Notes: generated from the sequence alone by a model not told the origin. DNA of 64,000 nt from Chitinophagaceae bacterium (GCA_025449935.1 JANWIJ010000029.1:1-64000), one strand, 5' to 3'. Shown: positions 19,427 to 29,080, counted from the first letter of the stretch. Program-made: numbers and translations.

Positions 19427-20395
19427 TTATGCGGATTTGACGCTGCCGTCTGCGGGATTATCTTTCCGTTCATCTGCAATTTTTTTTAACGAGGAGATGC
19501 TCACATTTAATTCGAAGCCAATCAACAGCACCAGGGAATTAATAAAAATCAGGAGCATCAGGATCAACACGGTTCCGATAGAACCGTAAAGCTGGTTGTA
19601 GTTCCCAAAGTGGGCTACCCACCAGGAAAACAGCACGGTCAACAGGAGCATGAGAAAGGTGGCCAGGATAGAACCGGGGTTGATCAAATGCCATTTTTTA
19701 TGAACAGCGGGAGCATGCCGGTAGATATAAGAAATGCAGGCAAAAAAAAGCAAAACTATGACCAGCCAGCGGGCATTAATGATAATGTTTCTCAGGAGCT
19801 GGCTCTCGATACCCAGCCATTTTAAAACGGCCCCGCGCCCTATCAGCAGCATGATGCAGGCAAAAACAATCACAAAGAGCATCAGGGTTATTTTCAGGGC
19901 GGTTCCCCGTTTTTGAAGATCAGTTCTTTTTCTAAAGCCCAGGTAATTCTTATCAAATGAACGCATGATGCCCATCACGGCATTGGAAGAGAAAAATAGT
20001 GACAGGATAAAACCCAGCGAAAGCAGGCCGCTGCGTGGAGTATTAATAAAGTCCCTTAAAAACCCGATTAGTACGGCATGGTCTTTTTCGCCGGGAACCA
20101 CATCGCGGATCAGCCCGTATAATTCTTCTTCGAATTGTTTGGGGATGGGTAAGAAGGGAAGCAATGTAAAAAGAAAAATAATTGCGGGTGGGATAGCCAT
20201 GAAAAAGTTGTACGCAATGGATGAGGCTCTTTCTGTCATCCCGATGGTTCTTACCTGGCCAAAAAAAAACTTCACAACGTCATACAGGGGTATTCCCCGG
20301 AACCCGGGTAGCGAATTGGCTTTGCTCTTATTTACAATTATCCTTGCCGGTGGTAATGCCGCAAGTTTATCTCCTATTTTGTTCAGAATGGACAT
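19427..20395 (-). CDS. YihY/BrkB family inner membrane protein
   Basis: Multi-TM with ERASSIAYNFFMAIPPAIIFLFTLLPF and SWWVAHFGNYNQLYGSIGTVLILMLLIF. Confidence 0.9.
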   Translation of the reverse strand: MSILNKIGDKLAALPPARIIVNKSKANSLPGFRGIPLYDVVKFFFGQVRTIGMTERASSIAYNFFMAIPPAIIFLFTLLPFLPIPKQFEEELYGLIRDVVPGEKDHAVLIGFLRDFINTPRSGLLSLGFILSLFFSSNAVMGIMRSFDKNYLGFRKRTDLQKRGTALKITLMLFVIVFACIMLLIGRGAVLKWLGIESQLLRNIIINARWLVIVLLFFACISYIYRHAPAVHKKWHLINPGSILATFLMLLLTVLFSWWVAHFGNYNQLYGSIGTVLILMLLIFINSLVLLIGFELNVSISSLKKIADERKDNPADGSVKSA

Positions 20396-21432
20396 TACCT
20401 GCTGGCCTTAAGTTTTTTTAGTGAATCGGCTCTCCGGGTTTGTTCGGCATGAAACAATTTCACATATTTCAGGTGATCATCGTAATTCGTCGTGAAGATT
20501 GTGCTCCCGTCAAATTTATGGCTGGCCACAAAAAATATATATTCGGTTGACGGGGCATCCAGCACCGCATCAAGGGATTCAATAGAAGGAGTACAGATAG
20601 GGCCGGGAGGAAGTCCTTTATTCAGGTATGTATTGTAAGGCGATTCCAGCCGGAGATGGGAACCCTGAATTCTTCCCAGCTGGAAGTTCCGGGTGATGAA
20701 TTTTACGGTGGGATCGGCTTCCAGCCGCATATCCTTTTTTAGCCGGTTAAGATAGGTGCTGGCAATATTATAGCGGTCTGCTTTTCTGGTCGTTTCTTCT
20801 TCAACGATGGAAGCCAGCACGGAAACTTCCAGGGGCGTGAGATGAAGAGTATCGGCTTTGGTTCTTCTTTCTTTTGTCCAGAATTGTTCATAGGCATTGT
20901 AAAATTGCTGAAAGATCTTACCCGCAGTGCTGGTCCATTTCAGTTCATACGTATAGGGCATCACAATTGCCATCACGGTATTGGAGTCAACCCCAAACCT
21001 TTTTAATGAATCATTATTGTTTAGGAAACTGATCATTTGAAGCGAATCACATTCAAGATCAAATTTTTTCCCCAGCTTTCCTGCAAAGAGTTCTTTAGTC
21101 CGTTCCTTCACGATCACCATTTTTACCGGTTCCTGTTTACCTGACCGCAGCATCTTTACCAGCTTAAAAAGACTCATCCCGTCCGTTAATTTATAACGAC
21201 CGGGTTTCGCCTGCTTATATTTCAGCAATCGGCTGACAAGATCAAAGTCACGGCCACTGATGGATTTCTGGCTGATCAGCTGATCCTTTACTGAAGCCAC
21301 ATTGTCCCGGGTGTGGATATAGAAGTAATTGTTGTTGGCATTGTCTACAGCGGGTCCGAAAAATTTCCACGCAAAAAAGCCACCGGCCACGAGCAGCACG
21401 AGGAGAATGGCAAAAACGATCTTTCTTATCAT
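20395..21432 (-). CDS. mltG: Endolytic transglycosylase MltG
   Basis: ASIVEEETTRKADRYNIASTYLNRL...MRLEADPTVKF...YNTYLNKGLPPGPICTPS. Confidence 0.93.
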   Translation of the reverse strand: MIRKIVFAILLVLLVAGGFFAWKFFGPAVDNANNNYFYIHTRDNVASVKDQLISQKSISGRDFDLVSRLLKYKQAKPGRYKLTDGMSLFKLVKMLRSGKQEPVKMVIVKERTKELFAGKLGKKFDLECDSLQMISFLNNNDSLKRFGVDSNTVMAIVMPYTYELKWTSTAGKIFQQFYNAYEQFWTKERRTKADTLHLTPLEVSVLASIVEEETTRKADRYNIASTYLNRLKKDMRLEADPTVKFITRNFQLGRIQGSHLRLESPYNTYLNKGLPPGPICTPSIESLDAVLDAPSTEYIFFVASHKFDGSTIFTTNYDDHLKYVKLFHAEQTRRADSLKKLKASR

Positions 21433-21456
21433 AGGAAAAACAAATTAAATAAAAAA

Positions 21457-21485
21457 CCCCGATCCCGTTTATAACGGGACCGGGG
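21457..21485 (-). terminator. Rho-independent terminator
   Basis: CCCCGATCCCGTTTATAACGGGACCGGGG flanked by A6. Confidence 0.7.
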
Positions 21486-21507
21486 GTGGAATAATATTGG
21501 TCAACTT

Positions 21508-21873
21508 TTATTTTTTAGTCGAATCACCCGCAGTTACAGGATTTAATTGGAGTGTGCCCGGGCCGCCAGGTTGCTGTTGCTGCGTAGCGGGAACCGAAGC
21601 GCCGGTAGCATCTTTCGACCTGTCTGGACCAGATGTGGAAGAAGAGGCAGTGCCAATAAAAAGGGCAGATGCCAGGCATAATGCCGCAATAACTCCCCCA
21701 AAGATCCAGGTACCTTTTTCCAGCACATCGGTGGTTTGCTTAACACCCATAAATTGAGTGCTGAAGCCGGCAATATTACCGGCGAGTCCGCCACCTTTTG
21801 GGTTCTGAACCAACACAATAAGACCCAGTATCACTGAGGCCAGCACAATCAGTATCACAAATAAAATCGTCAT
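21508..21873 (-). CDS. secG: Preprotein translocase subunit SecG
   Basis: VLIVLASVILGLIVLVQNPKGGGLAGN...GFSTQFMGVKQTTDVLEKGTW. Confidence 0.93.
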   Translation of the reverse strand: MTILFVILIVLASVILGLIVLVQNPKGGGLAGNIAGFSTQFMGVKQTTDVLEKGTWIFGGVIAALCLASALFIGTASSSTSGPDRSKDATGASVPATQQQQPGGPGTLQLNPVTAGDSTKK

Positions 21874-21874
21874 A

Positions 21875-22798
21875 TCAGTTTAATTTCTTTAAATCTTCAA
21901 TTTTCGCTGCAAAATAAGCACTTTTAGAGGGATCAAGCAAACTTAATTTGCGGTATATCTCTATGGCTTTTAGCGGATTTTCCTGTTTTTCCCACACTTC
22001 TGCCATTGCTTCGGTTAACACCTCCCTGTCCTCTATGGAATGTTCTGCCAATTTTTCAACTTTAGTCTCACTCCGGGTATCAATATTTTTTGTGACCTCT
22101 GTCACCGGTAACCGTTTCATGATTTTCAGCCAATCGGTAAAACTTTTTAATTGCTGACCGAATTTGTCCGTGGGTTTTTCTTCTTCCCTGAATTTGATGC
22201 CCTGTGAGGCGAAATAATCTACAGTATGATAGGGCTGAAATAACATCTCAGCCTTCCCCGGGTCAACAGGTCCGATCTTCAGTTGTGGAATATTGAATGC
22301 CCGGGATCCGGTTCGGGGAGCCTGCTCCTCTATTTTAGGGCCAGGACCTGCTGCCTCCGCCAGCACAATCTTTTCTTCTTCTATACTTGCCAGGGTTTCC
22401 GCCGGTGTTCTTTCAGCCCTTTCAGTTTGTACTGGTTCTGGCGTAACAGGTATGTCAGTTATGGGGTCACTTTCGGTTTGTACCGTTTCAGGTATAACCG
22501 GTATTTCAGTTTTGGGGGTGCTTTCGGCCGGCTTTGCAGCAAAGATTGTTGCCTCTCCCGTATTATTCAGCAAATGTTCCACCCAAAGCGGGTTATGGAA
22601 GAACAAAAAAGTTTTTTGCAGTTGTTCCTCGTAGAGATCCGGCTTTTCTGTCTGTAATTTTTTTGTAAGCAGCAACTGGGCCGCGCCAAAATAAGGATGC
22701 CGGTCAGCATATTGCTGGAGTTCCTGCAGACTGCATTGTTCAAGCGAGTCTTTTTGCAGCAGTGATTTTACCAGTTGATCGATCTGAACGTTCATCAT
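21875..22798 (-). CDS. Hypothetical protein of conserved SecG/LptE neighbourhood
   Basis: 307 aa, C-terminal TPR-like EVWEKQENPLKAIEIYRKLSLLDPSKSAYFAAKIEDLKK. Confidence 0.75.
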   Translation of the reverse strand: MMNVQIDQLVKSLLQKDSLEQCSLQELQQYADRHPYFGAAQLLLTKKLQTEKPDLYEEQLQKTFLFFHNPLWVEHLLNNTGEATIFAAKPAESTPKTEIPVIPETVQTESDPITDIPVTPEPVQTERAERTPAETLASIEEEKIVLAEAAGPGPKIEEQAPRTGSRAFNIPQLKIGPVDPGKAEMLFQPYHTVDYFASQGIKFREEEKPTDKFGQQLKSFTDWLKIMKRLPVTEVTKNIDTRSETKVEKLAEHSIEDREVLTEAMAEVWEKQENPLKAIEIYRKLSLLDPSKSAYFAAKIEDLKKLN

Positions 22799-22842
22799 TG
22801 ATACCAGGAAATTTTTTGGGGGATTAGCAATATAAGGCTAAC

Positions 22843-23415
22843 TCACCAGTTAGAAAATAACTTATTGAATATTTCATCGGTCAATGTTCTTATCATTTCA
22901 TCTCCCAGTGCATTTTCAGCCTGCTGGAAAGATTGATTGCCTTTAAATTCAAAACTCCTGCTTACATCATAATCCTGCGTTTTTTCTGCTTTCCGGTCAT
23001 ATAAAGTGATATGCACGGCTACCGTGAGCCTGTTATTCACTACCTGCTGGCCCGAAATGGCAGAGGTCGTGAATGAATAATCAATAATCTGGCCACTGAT
23101 CTCCCAGTCGGGGCTGTCACTGTTGGTTTGAGACAGTTTGGTTTGGCCAGTGATCTTCTGTCTTATTTTATCGGTAAGTCTCGGGCTCAGCTGGGGGTTG
23201 ATATACCGGGCCCGGTTCTCTATGAAATTTACTTTGACGGTTTTGATACTGTCGGGAACTGTGGCTTCATTAAATTTATAAATGTTACAGCTGCTGAACG
23301 ACGTTGCCAGGAACAGCGAACAGGCTGCAAACACGGCTGCGACAAGACAGGTGAAGACATTCTTACCGGTGCCTGCCGGGGAGAATCTTTTTTTTATCTT
23401 ATTCTTCAATGTCAT
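22843..23415 (-). CDS. LptE family LPS-assembly lipoprotein
   Basis: TSFSSCNIYKFNEATVPDSIKTVKVNFIENRARYINPQLSPRLTDKIRQKI is typical of Bacteroidota LptE. Confidence 0.85.
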   Translation of the reverse strand: MTLKNKIKKRFSPAGTGKNVFTCLVAAVFAACSLFLATSFSSCNIYKFNEATVPDSIKTVKVNFIENRARYINPQLSPRLTDKIRQKITGQTKLSQTNSDSPDWEISGQIIDYSFTTSAISGQQVVNNRLTVAVHITLYDRKAEKTQDYDVSRSFEFKGNQSFQQAENALGDEMIRTLTDEIFNKLFSNW

Positions 23416-24628
23416 ATTCTTTCAGTTTCCGGTACAAGGTTCTTTCACTGATGCCGAGGTCCAGGGCTGCATCTTTTCTTTTTCCGCGGTGTTTTTTCAG
23501 GGCTTTGATAATAAGTTCTTTTTCCTTGTCTACAATATTCAGGCTTTCTTCTACTTCTTCATGCTCATGAATATCGTTGTTCATGATAACCGGTTGTGCG
23601 GATGCTACCGATGGTTGCACAAGCATCGGCTGTACAGCTTCATGTGTTTTTGCTTCTTTTAGTTCATTGATGAAGGCCTGGTTTTGCGTGGCCATACCGG
23701 GGTTTTGCAACACATCAAGAAACATTCTTTTTAATTCTGTCACATCCCGCTTCATGTCAAAGAAGAGCTTGTAAAGAATTTCTCTTTCGTTGGAAAATTC
23801 ATGTGTATTGCCATTGGCAGATGCCAGGACGGGCAACCGGTTGTTGGAGTAGGGCTGTAAAAATTTACTCAGGTCTTTTGCCCCTATCTGTTTATCCTGT
23901 GAAAGAACTGAAATCTGTTCTGCAATATTCTTTAATTCCCGCACATTGCCGGGCCATGGATAGTTTATTAACAGTTGTTTTGCTTCATCATCTAATTGTA
24001 CCGGGGATGTTTTGTATTTATTCGCAAAATCAGCAGCAAATTTTCTGAAAAGCAGGTGAATGTCTTCGGGCCGGTCGTGCAGGGAGGGTACCCGGATAGG
24101 CACCGTGCTGAGCCGGTAATAAAGGTCTTCCCGGAATTTTCCAATTTGTACCAGTTGTAAAAGATCCTTATTGGTGGCAGCTATCACCCGCACATCAGTC
24201 TTCTGTACTTTGGATGAACCAACACGAATGTATTCACCTGTTTCGAGCACACGGAGCAATCTTGCCTGGGTTCCCAGGGGCAATTCACCGATCTCATCGA
24301 GGAAGATGGTCCCCCCGTTCACGGTTTCAAAATACCCTTTCCTGGCATCGGCAGCTCCTGTAAACGAACCTTTTTCATGCCCGAATAATTCCGAATCGAT
24401 GGTGCCTTCGGGGATGGCACCGCAGTTTACTGCAATAAACGGGTTGTGTTTCCGCGGAGAAAGTGAATGGATGATTTGTGAAAAAACTTCCTTACCCACA
24501 CCGCTTTCACCGTTAATCAGCACGGTCAGATCGGTATTGGCCACCTGTACGGCTACCTGCAACGCGTAATTTAATGCCGGGGCATTACCAATAATACCAA
24601 AACGATTTTTTATTACTTGAATATCCAT
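23399..24628 (-). CDS. Sigma-54-dependent transcriptional activator (AAA+ and Fis-type HTH)
   Basis: GESGVGKEVFSQIIH, GSFTGAADARKGYFE, C-terminal HTH KDAALDLGISERTLYRKLKEY. Confidence 0.93.
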   Translation of the reverse strand: MDIQVIKNRFGIIGNAPALNYALQVAVQVANTDLTVLINGESGVGKEVFSQIIHSLSPRKHNPFIAVNCGAIPEGTIDSELFGHEKGSFTGAADARKGYFETVNGGTIFLDEIGELPLGTQARLLRVLETGEYIRVGSSKVQKTDVRVIAATNKDLLQLVQIGKFREDLYYRLSTVPIRVPSLHDRPEDIHLLFRKFAADFANKYKTSPVQLDDEAKQLLINYPWPGNVRELKNIAEQISVLSQDKQIGAKDLSKFLQPYSNNRLPVLASANGNTHEFSNEREILYKLFFDMKRDVTELKRMFLDVLQNPGMATQNQAFINELKEAKTHEAVQPMLVQPSVASAQPVIMNNDIHEHEEVEESLNIVDKEKELIIKALKKHRGKRKDAALDLGISERTLYRKLKEYDIEE

Positions 24629-24652
24629 GTATTAATCTCCGGTCCGGTTTGA

Positions 24653-26074
24653 TCACTCAATAATTTTTCCCAGCAATGTTGCCTGTGTGCAGTGCGTAGC
24701 CTTCACCATCACGTAGTCTCCTTTTTCCAGCTGATGATTTTCTTTCGGGAACACCATGACTTTATTCTGACTGCTCCTTCCTTTCCAGGCAGTTGGATCC
24801 TTTTTACTATCTCCTTCAATCAGGACTTTAAATATTTTGCCAATGTCTTTTTGATTGCTTTCCAGCGACAACCTGTTTTGCAGGTCAACAATTTCCTGCA
24901 GCCTTTTTTTCTTTATCTCTTCCGGGACATCGTCCCGGTACCTTCTTTGTGCCAGCGTGCCCGGTCGTTCGCTGTAAAAGAACATGTAACTGAAATCGTA
25001 GCGACTGTGTTCCATAATGTCCAGCGTATCCTGGTGGTCTTGTTCTTCTTCGGTGCAAAACCCGGCAATGACATCTGAACTGAGCCCACAATCAGGAATA
25101 ATCTCGCGTATCCGCTTTACTTTGGCCATGTACCATTCCCTCGTGTAGGTCCGGTTCATTAACTGGAGAACGCGGGTAGAACCGCTTTGAACAGGCAAAT
25201 GAATGTAGTTACAGATATTTTCATACTTCGCCATGGTATGAAGAACATCGTCAGTTATATCTTTTGGATGCGAGGTGGAAAAGCGTACACGCAGAAGGGG
25301 AGAGACCCGGGCAACTTTCTCCAGCAATTTTGCAAACGTAATCGTCTCGTCATTTTTTTCCTGAACGAAATAATAGCTGTCCACATTTTGGCCAAGGAGT
25401 GTTATTTCTTTATAGCCTTTTTCAAACAGGTCGGTACATTCTGCAAGTATACTTTCGGTATCACGGCTTCTTTCCCGGCCACGGGTAAAAGGAACTACAC
25501 AGAAGGAACACATATTATTGCAACCCCGCATAATGCTGACAAATGCACTAACCCCATTACTGTCCAGGCGTACAGGGGAAATATCCGCATAAGTTTCATC
25601 CCGGCTTAATAACACATTGACGGCTTTTTGACCGCCTTCGGCTTCTTCCACTAATCCGGGCAGGGACCGGTAAGCATCCGGGCCCACCACTATATCCACC
25701 AGGTTTTCTTCTTCGAGGAATTTAGATTTCAACCGCTCTGCCATGCAGCCCAACACCCCCACGAGCATGCCTTTCTTCTCTTTCTTAAGTTTCTTAAATT
25801 CTGTGAGGCGTTTGCGAACCGTTTGTTCTGCTTTTTCCCGTATGGAGCAGGTATTAATGAATACCAGGTCGGCTTCTTCCAGGTTCCCGGTGGCACCAAA
25901 GCCTTCCTTATTTAAAATCGATGCCACAATTTCACTATCCGCAAAATTCATCTGGCAGCCATAGCTCTCAATATAAAACCGCTTTTTATATTGATTAGGG
26001 TCATTGACAAAAGGAGAAAAAGCCTCTCCCTGCCTTTTTTCATCCTGCACTTTATCTGTCACGTAGTCAAGCAT
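24653..26074 (-). CDS. miaB: tRNA-2-methylthio-N6-isopentenyladenosine synthase MiaB
   Basis: [13 protein letters not shown], radical [30 protein letters not shown] domain. Confidence 0.95.
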   Translation of the reverse strand: MLDYVTDKVQDEKRQGEAFSPFVNDPNQYKKRFYIESYGCQMNFADSEIVASILNKEGFGATGNLEEADLVFINTCSIREKAEQTVRKRLTEFKKLKKEKKGMLVGVLGCMAERLKSKFLEEENLVDIVVGPDAYRSLPGLVEEAEGGQKAVNVLLSRDETYADISPVRLDSNGVSAFVSIMRGCNNMCSFCVVPFTRGRERSRDTESILAECTDLFEKGYKEITLLGQNVDSYYFVQEKNDETITFAKLLEKVARVSPLLRVRFSTSHPKDITDDVLHTMAKYENICNYIHLPVQSGSTRVLQLMNRTYTREWYMAKVKRIREIIPDCGLSSDVIAGFCTEEEQDHQDTLDIMEHSRYDFSYMFFYSERPGTLAQRRYRDDVPEEIKKKRLQEIVDLQNRLSLESNQKDIGKIFKVLIEGDSKKDPTAWKGRSSQNKVMVFPKENHQLEKGDYVMVKATHCTQATLLGKIIE

Positions 26075-26169
26075 TCAACTTTAGATTTCCGGTTAAAAAT
26101 ATCGGGAGGCAAATATACCCAAATCCCGCGACATTGTGACAGGATGTCAGCATAGCATGAAATGCTGAT

Positions 26170-26185
26170 AGACAAACGTTTGTCT
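26170..26185. promoter_or_regulatory. 16-nt perfect palindrome, candidate operator
   Basis: AGACAAACGTTTGTCT, 70 bp upstream of the 26256 start codon. Confidence 0.5.
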
Positions 26186-26255
26186 TTACCGTTCCACTAA
26201 ATTATCGCCTGTTATACAGCAGGTTCAGGGTATCTTTGGGAGTCTAAATGTTTCG

Positions 26256-28670
26256 ATGAGAAAAAGTATATTTTTTTTTGCTGCCATCCTTTTCGTTTTT
26301 ACAGCTGTGGCCCAGGATAAATCGATCCAGGGCATACTGGCGGGGAATGTGATGGATGATAAAAAGAAGGCCCTGGAAGGAGCTACTGTTCAACTCGTTT
26401 CCCTGGCGGATAGTATTAATAAGCAATCCATTCAAACTGACAAGACCGGTCAATTCGGGTTTACAGGGATCCATTTTGGTTATTATAAGCTTACCATCAG
26501 TTATATCGGGTTACAAACACTGACACTTGACAGCATTTATTTCAGGACGGAGCGGTATGATTTTAACCTGACGGATATTACCCTGGAACCCCGTTTAACC
26601 GACAAACTTGAAACGGTAGTGATCTATGCCGAGAAACCGTTAATACAGTCCAAGGATGGTAACATTACTTTTAATGCTGGTGAATCGGCACTGGCAGCGG
26701 GAAGTAACGCGAGTGACCTGCTGACAAATGTTCCATTGGTCGCAAAAGATCCGGATGGCAAAATAACGGTGAGGGGTAAAGAACCAAAAATTTTGATTGA
26801 TGATAAACCAGTGGAGTTGAACCTGCAGCAGTTGCAGGATTTATTAGAATCATTACCGGGCAGTTCTATTGAGAAAATAGAAGTGATGACCAACCCGCCG
26901 CCCCAGTATGCCAATGAGCAGGGAGGCGTAATCAATATTATTACCAAAAAAGGAAAAGTAGGTGTCAACGGGAGAATTTCAGTGACGGCTGGTACACGGG
27001 GTGAAGCTACTTTTAATGGAAGCTTTACTTACCGGAAGCAGGGGTTGGCGATCAATATTAATGCAGGAGGGGGGTATAACAGGTATGAAGGAAACGGTTA
27101 TACGGTCCGGAATAACCATTATGCGGACTCTTCCAATTTTTTTAATACCACGAATGATTACACGAATAAAAGTTTCAGACCGAATTTCCGGGTAAATATT
27201 GACTACGACATCAATAAGAACAACCTGCTGAACTTCACCTTCAATTATAACCAGAACAGCTACGACAATACCAGTCAGACAGAATACAGGAATGTCAACC
27301 GGTTTGATGAATTATGGCGGCTTAGCCAGCGTTTTGTCCGCAGCCAGGGTGATAATTACAGCCCCAACCTTAGCCTTAGCTATACCTGGAAAGGCAAACC
27401 AGGAGAAACATTAAAGATCATCACGGGGTTCAGCTATTCGTCGAATCAAAGCGACCGTGATTTTTACCAGGAATTTTTTAACCCCGACCATACTCCAAAC
27501 GGGATTGATTCGACACAGGAGCAGTTAAATGACACGAAGATCAACGGAAATAATATAAGGGTCAACTATGATAAAATGCTGGCTAACAAAAAGACATTCC
27601 TGTCGCTGGGAACAGCTTACAGCAGGAATAATAACCACGTGATTGTGGAGGCCAGCTACAAAAAGAAACCCGAGGGCGTTATGGAGAAACTCGAGCTGCT
27701 CAGCAACGATTTCTGGTTTCACCAGACGGTCAGCAACCTGCGTGGATCTGTAAAACAAATACTCGGTGAGAATTTCAGCTTTACTGCCGGAACCGCTGTT
27801 GAAAAAACCGCAATCTGGTTTGAATTATTAAAAGATGGAAAAGATGTCAGGAATAATTACTGGACCTGGCTGCCCTTTGCCAATATTAATAAAACGTGGA
27901 AGGAAAAACTAAACCTGACAGTTGCCTACCGCCGGAGCATCAACCGGCCCGGTATTGGTCACCTGAACCCCACTATTGATTTTTCAGATCCATACAATAT
28001 CCGTTTTGGTAATGAGAAATTAGAAGCTTCGACCGCACATAATTTTGATTTTATTATCGGGAGAACGAAACAAAAATATTATGTGAACCTTGGAACAGGG
28101 TATAATATTGTCCAGGATGTTTTCAGCCAGGTGAGAACCCTGTTGCCGGAGGGTAAAACGCAGATCACCTGGGAAAATATCAGCGGGCGGAAAGAATACG
28201 AAGTAAGCAGCTGGAACGGGGTTACCCTTACAAAAAAATTGAAAGTCAATGCCAGTGCCAGTTACACTTACAGCAAGTACAGTGCGTTTGATATAGCCGT
28301 GCGAAAATTCCGCAATGGCGGTTCTTTTACCTCCAATATCAACAGCAGCTTTACTCCCACCGACCTGTGGAGCATAACGGGTGGTTTTAATGTAAACAGG
28401 TTTGGTAACCCGCAGGGTTTTGCCCGCTGGAATACGAGTATGAATATGGGCGTACAGAAAAAATTCCTTAATAAACGCCTGGTCGCCACGGTCAATATCA
28501 TTGACCCGTTTGTGAACCAGCAACGGAGGATATTTACCTATGGAACTAATTTCAACCTGGAAAGTTATAGTGTAACCAATACGCGGAATTTCCGGCTGAG
28601 CCTTGCTTACAATTTTACCAAACAGCAAAAGAAGAAACCCGTATTACTGAAAACTATAAAACCATCCTGA
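26256..28670 (+). CDS. Outer membrane beta-barrel / TonB-dependent receptor-like protein
   Basis: Signal peptide, CarboxypepD_reg-like domain, plug-like PLVAKDPDGKITVRGKEPKILIDDKPV and beta-barrel C-terminus. Confidence 0.88.
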   Translation: MRKSIFFFAAILFVFTAVAQDKSIQGILAGNVMDDKKKALEGATVQLVSLADSINKQSIQTDKTGQFGFTGIHFGYYKLTISYIGLQTLTLDSIYFRTERYDFNLTDITLEPRLTDKLETVVIYAEKPLIQSKDGNITFNAGESALAAGSNASDLLTNVPLVAKDPDGKITVRGKEPKILIDDKPVELNLQQLQDLLESLPGSSIEKIEVMTNPPPQYANEQGGVINIITKKGKVGVNGRISVTAGTRGEATFNGSFTYRKQGLAININAGGGYNRYEGNGYTVRNNHYADSSNFFNTTNDYTNKSFRPNFRVNIDYDINKNNLLNFTFNYNQNSYDNTSQTEYRNVNRFDELWRLSQRFVRSQGDNYSPNLSLSYTWKGKPGETLKIITGFSYSSNQSDRDFYQEFFNPDHTPNGIDSTQEQLNDTKINGNNIRVNYDKMLANKKTFLSLGTAYSRNNNHVIVEASYKKKPEGVMEKLELLSNDFWFHQTVSNLRGSVKQILGENFSFTAGTAVEKTAIWFELLKDGKDVRNNYWTWLPFANINKTWKEKLNLTVAYRRSINRPGIGHLNPTIDFSDPYNIRFGNEKLEASTAHNFDFIIGRTKQKYYVNLGTGYNIVQDVFSQVRTLLPEGKTQITWENISGRKEYEVSSWNGVTLTKKLKVNASASYTYSKYSAFDIAVRKFRNGGSFTSNINSSFTPTDLWSITGGFNVNRFGNPQGFARWNTSMNMGVQKKFLNKRLVATVNIIDPFVNQQRRIFTYGTNFNLESYSVTNTRNFRLSLAYNFTKQQKKKPVLLKTIKPS

Positions 28671-28682
28671 TGGATGGTTGCA

Positions 28683-28703
28683 GAGCGGAAGACCGGACTC
28701 GAA
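28683..28703 (-). repeat. Copy of tRNA-Gly 3' end (T arm to acceptor)
   Basis: gagcggaagaccggactcgaa, identical to 29007-29027. Confidence 0.95.
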
Positions 28704-28704
28704 T

Positions 28705-28750
28705 GCCGGCGCTAAAGGCCGGCACCGGGACCGGCAGAGCCGCGTCCCGG
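28705..28750. repeat. GC-rich inverted repeats / hairpins
   Basis: GCCGGC-gctaaag-GCCGGC (28705-28723) and CCGGGAC-CGGC-aga-GCCG-c-GTCCCGG (28725-28750). Confidence 0.8.
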
Positions 28751-29001
28751 CCGGGCGTCACTTTGTTTTTCAATGAAGCGCCTTAGCTTTTCTCTATTCA
28801 TATTTTTTAATTTTCGCTCCACCGCATAGCCTCACTTCTGGTTGGCTTTTGAATGCTGCAGATGATATCCCAGGGGAGATAGGATGAAGTAAATTTCTCA
28901 TAACCCTTGTTATGACGTTCGATTCGTAGCGTTAAATCCGAAGTCTGCCCGATATAAAAAATATCATGCGAATGGCTATACAGAATGTAGACCAGGAACA
29001 T
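28712..29001 (-). pseudogene. GIY-YIG nuclease-like gene with 1-nt frameshift
   Basis: MFLVYILYSHSHDIFYIGQTSDLTLRIERHNKGYEKFTSSYLPWDIICSIQKPTRSEA then, after a one-base shift at ATGCGGTGG, AVERKLKNMNREKLRRFIEKQSDARPGRGSAGPGAGL*. Confidence 0.75.
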
Positions 29002-29004
29002 TGT

Positions 29005-29080
29005 TGGAGCGGAAGACCGGACTCGAACCGGCTACCTACAGCTTGGGAAGCTGTCGCTCTACCAGGTGAGCTACTTCCGC
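29005..29080 (-). tRNA. tRNA-Gly(CCC) with encoded CCA
   Basis: GCGGAAG-TA-GCTC...GAGC-G-ACAGC-TTCCCAA-GCTGT...GCCGG-TTCGAGT-CCGGT-CTTCCGC-T-CCA; perfect cloverleaf. Confidence 0.95.

Noticed and set aside
22283-22657. Plus-strand ORFs opposite the SecG-adjacent hypothetical gene
   Set aside because: Antisense to a Pro/Glu/Thr-rich linker of the minus-strand CDS; periodic composition yields spurious open frames.
28807-29001. The 64-aa GIY-YIG ORF as an intact gene
   Set aside because: The C-terminal basic helix is recovered only after a one-base shift, so a frameshifted pseudogene fits better.
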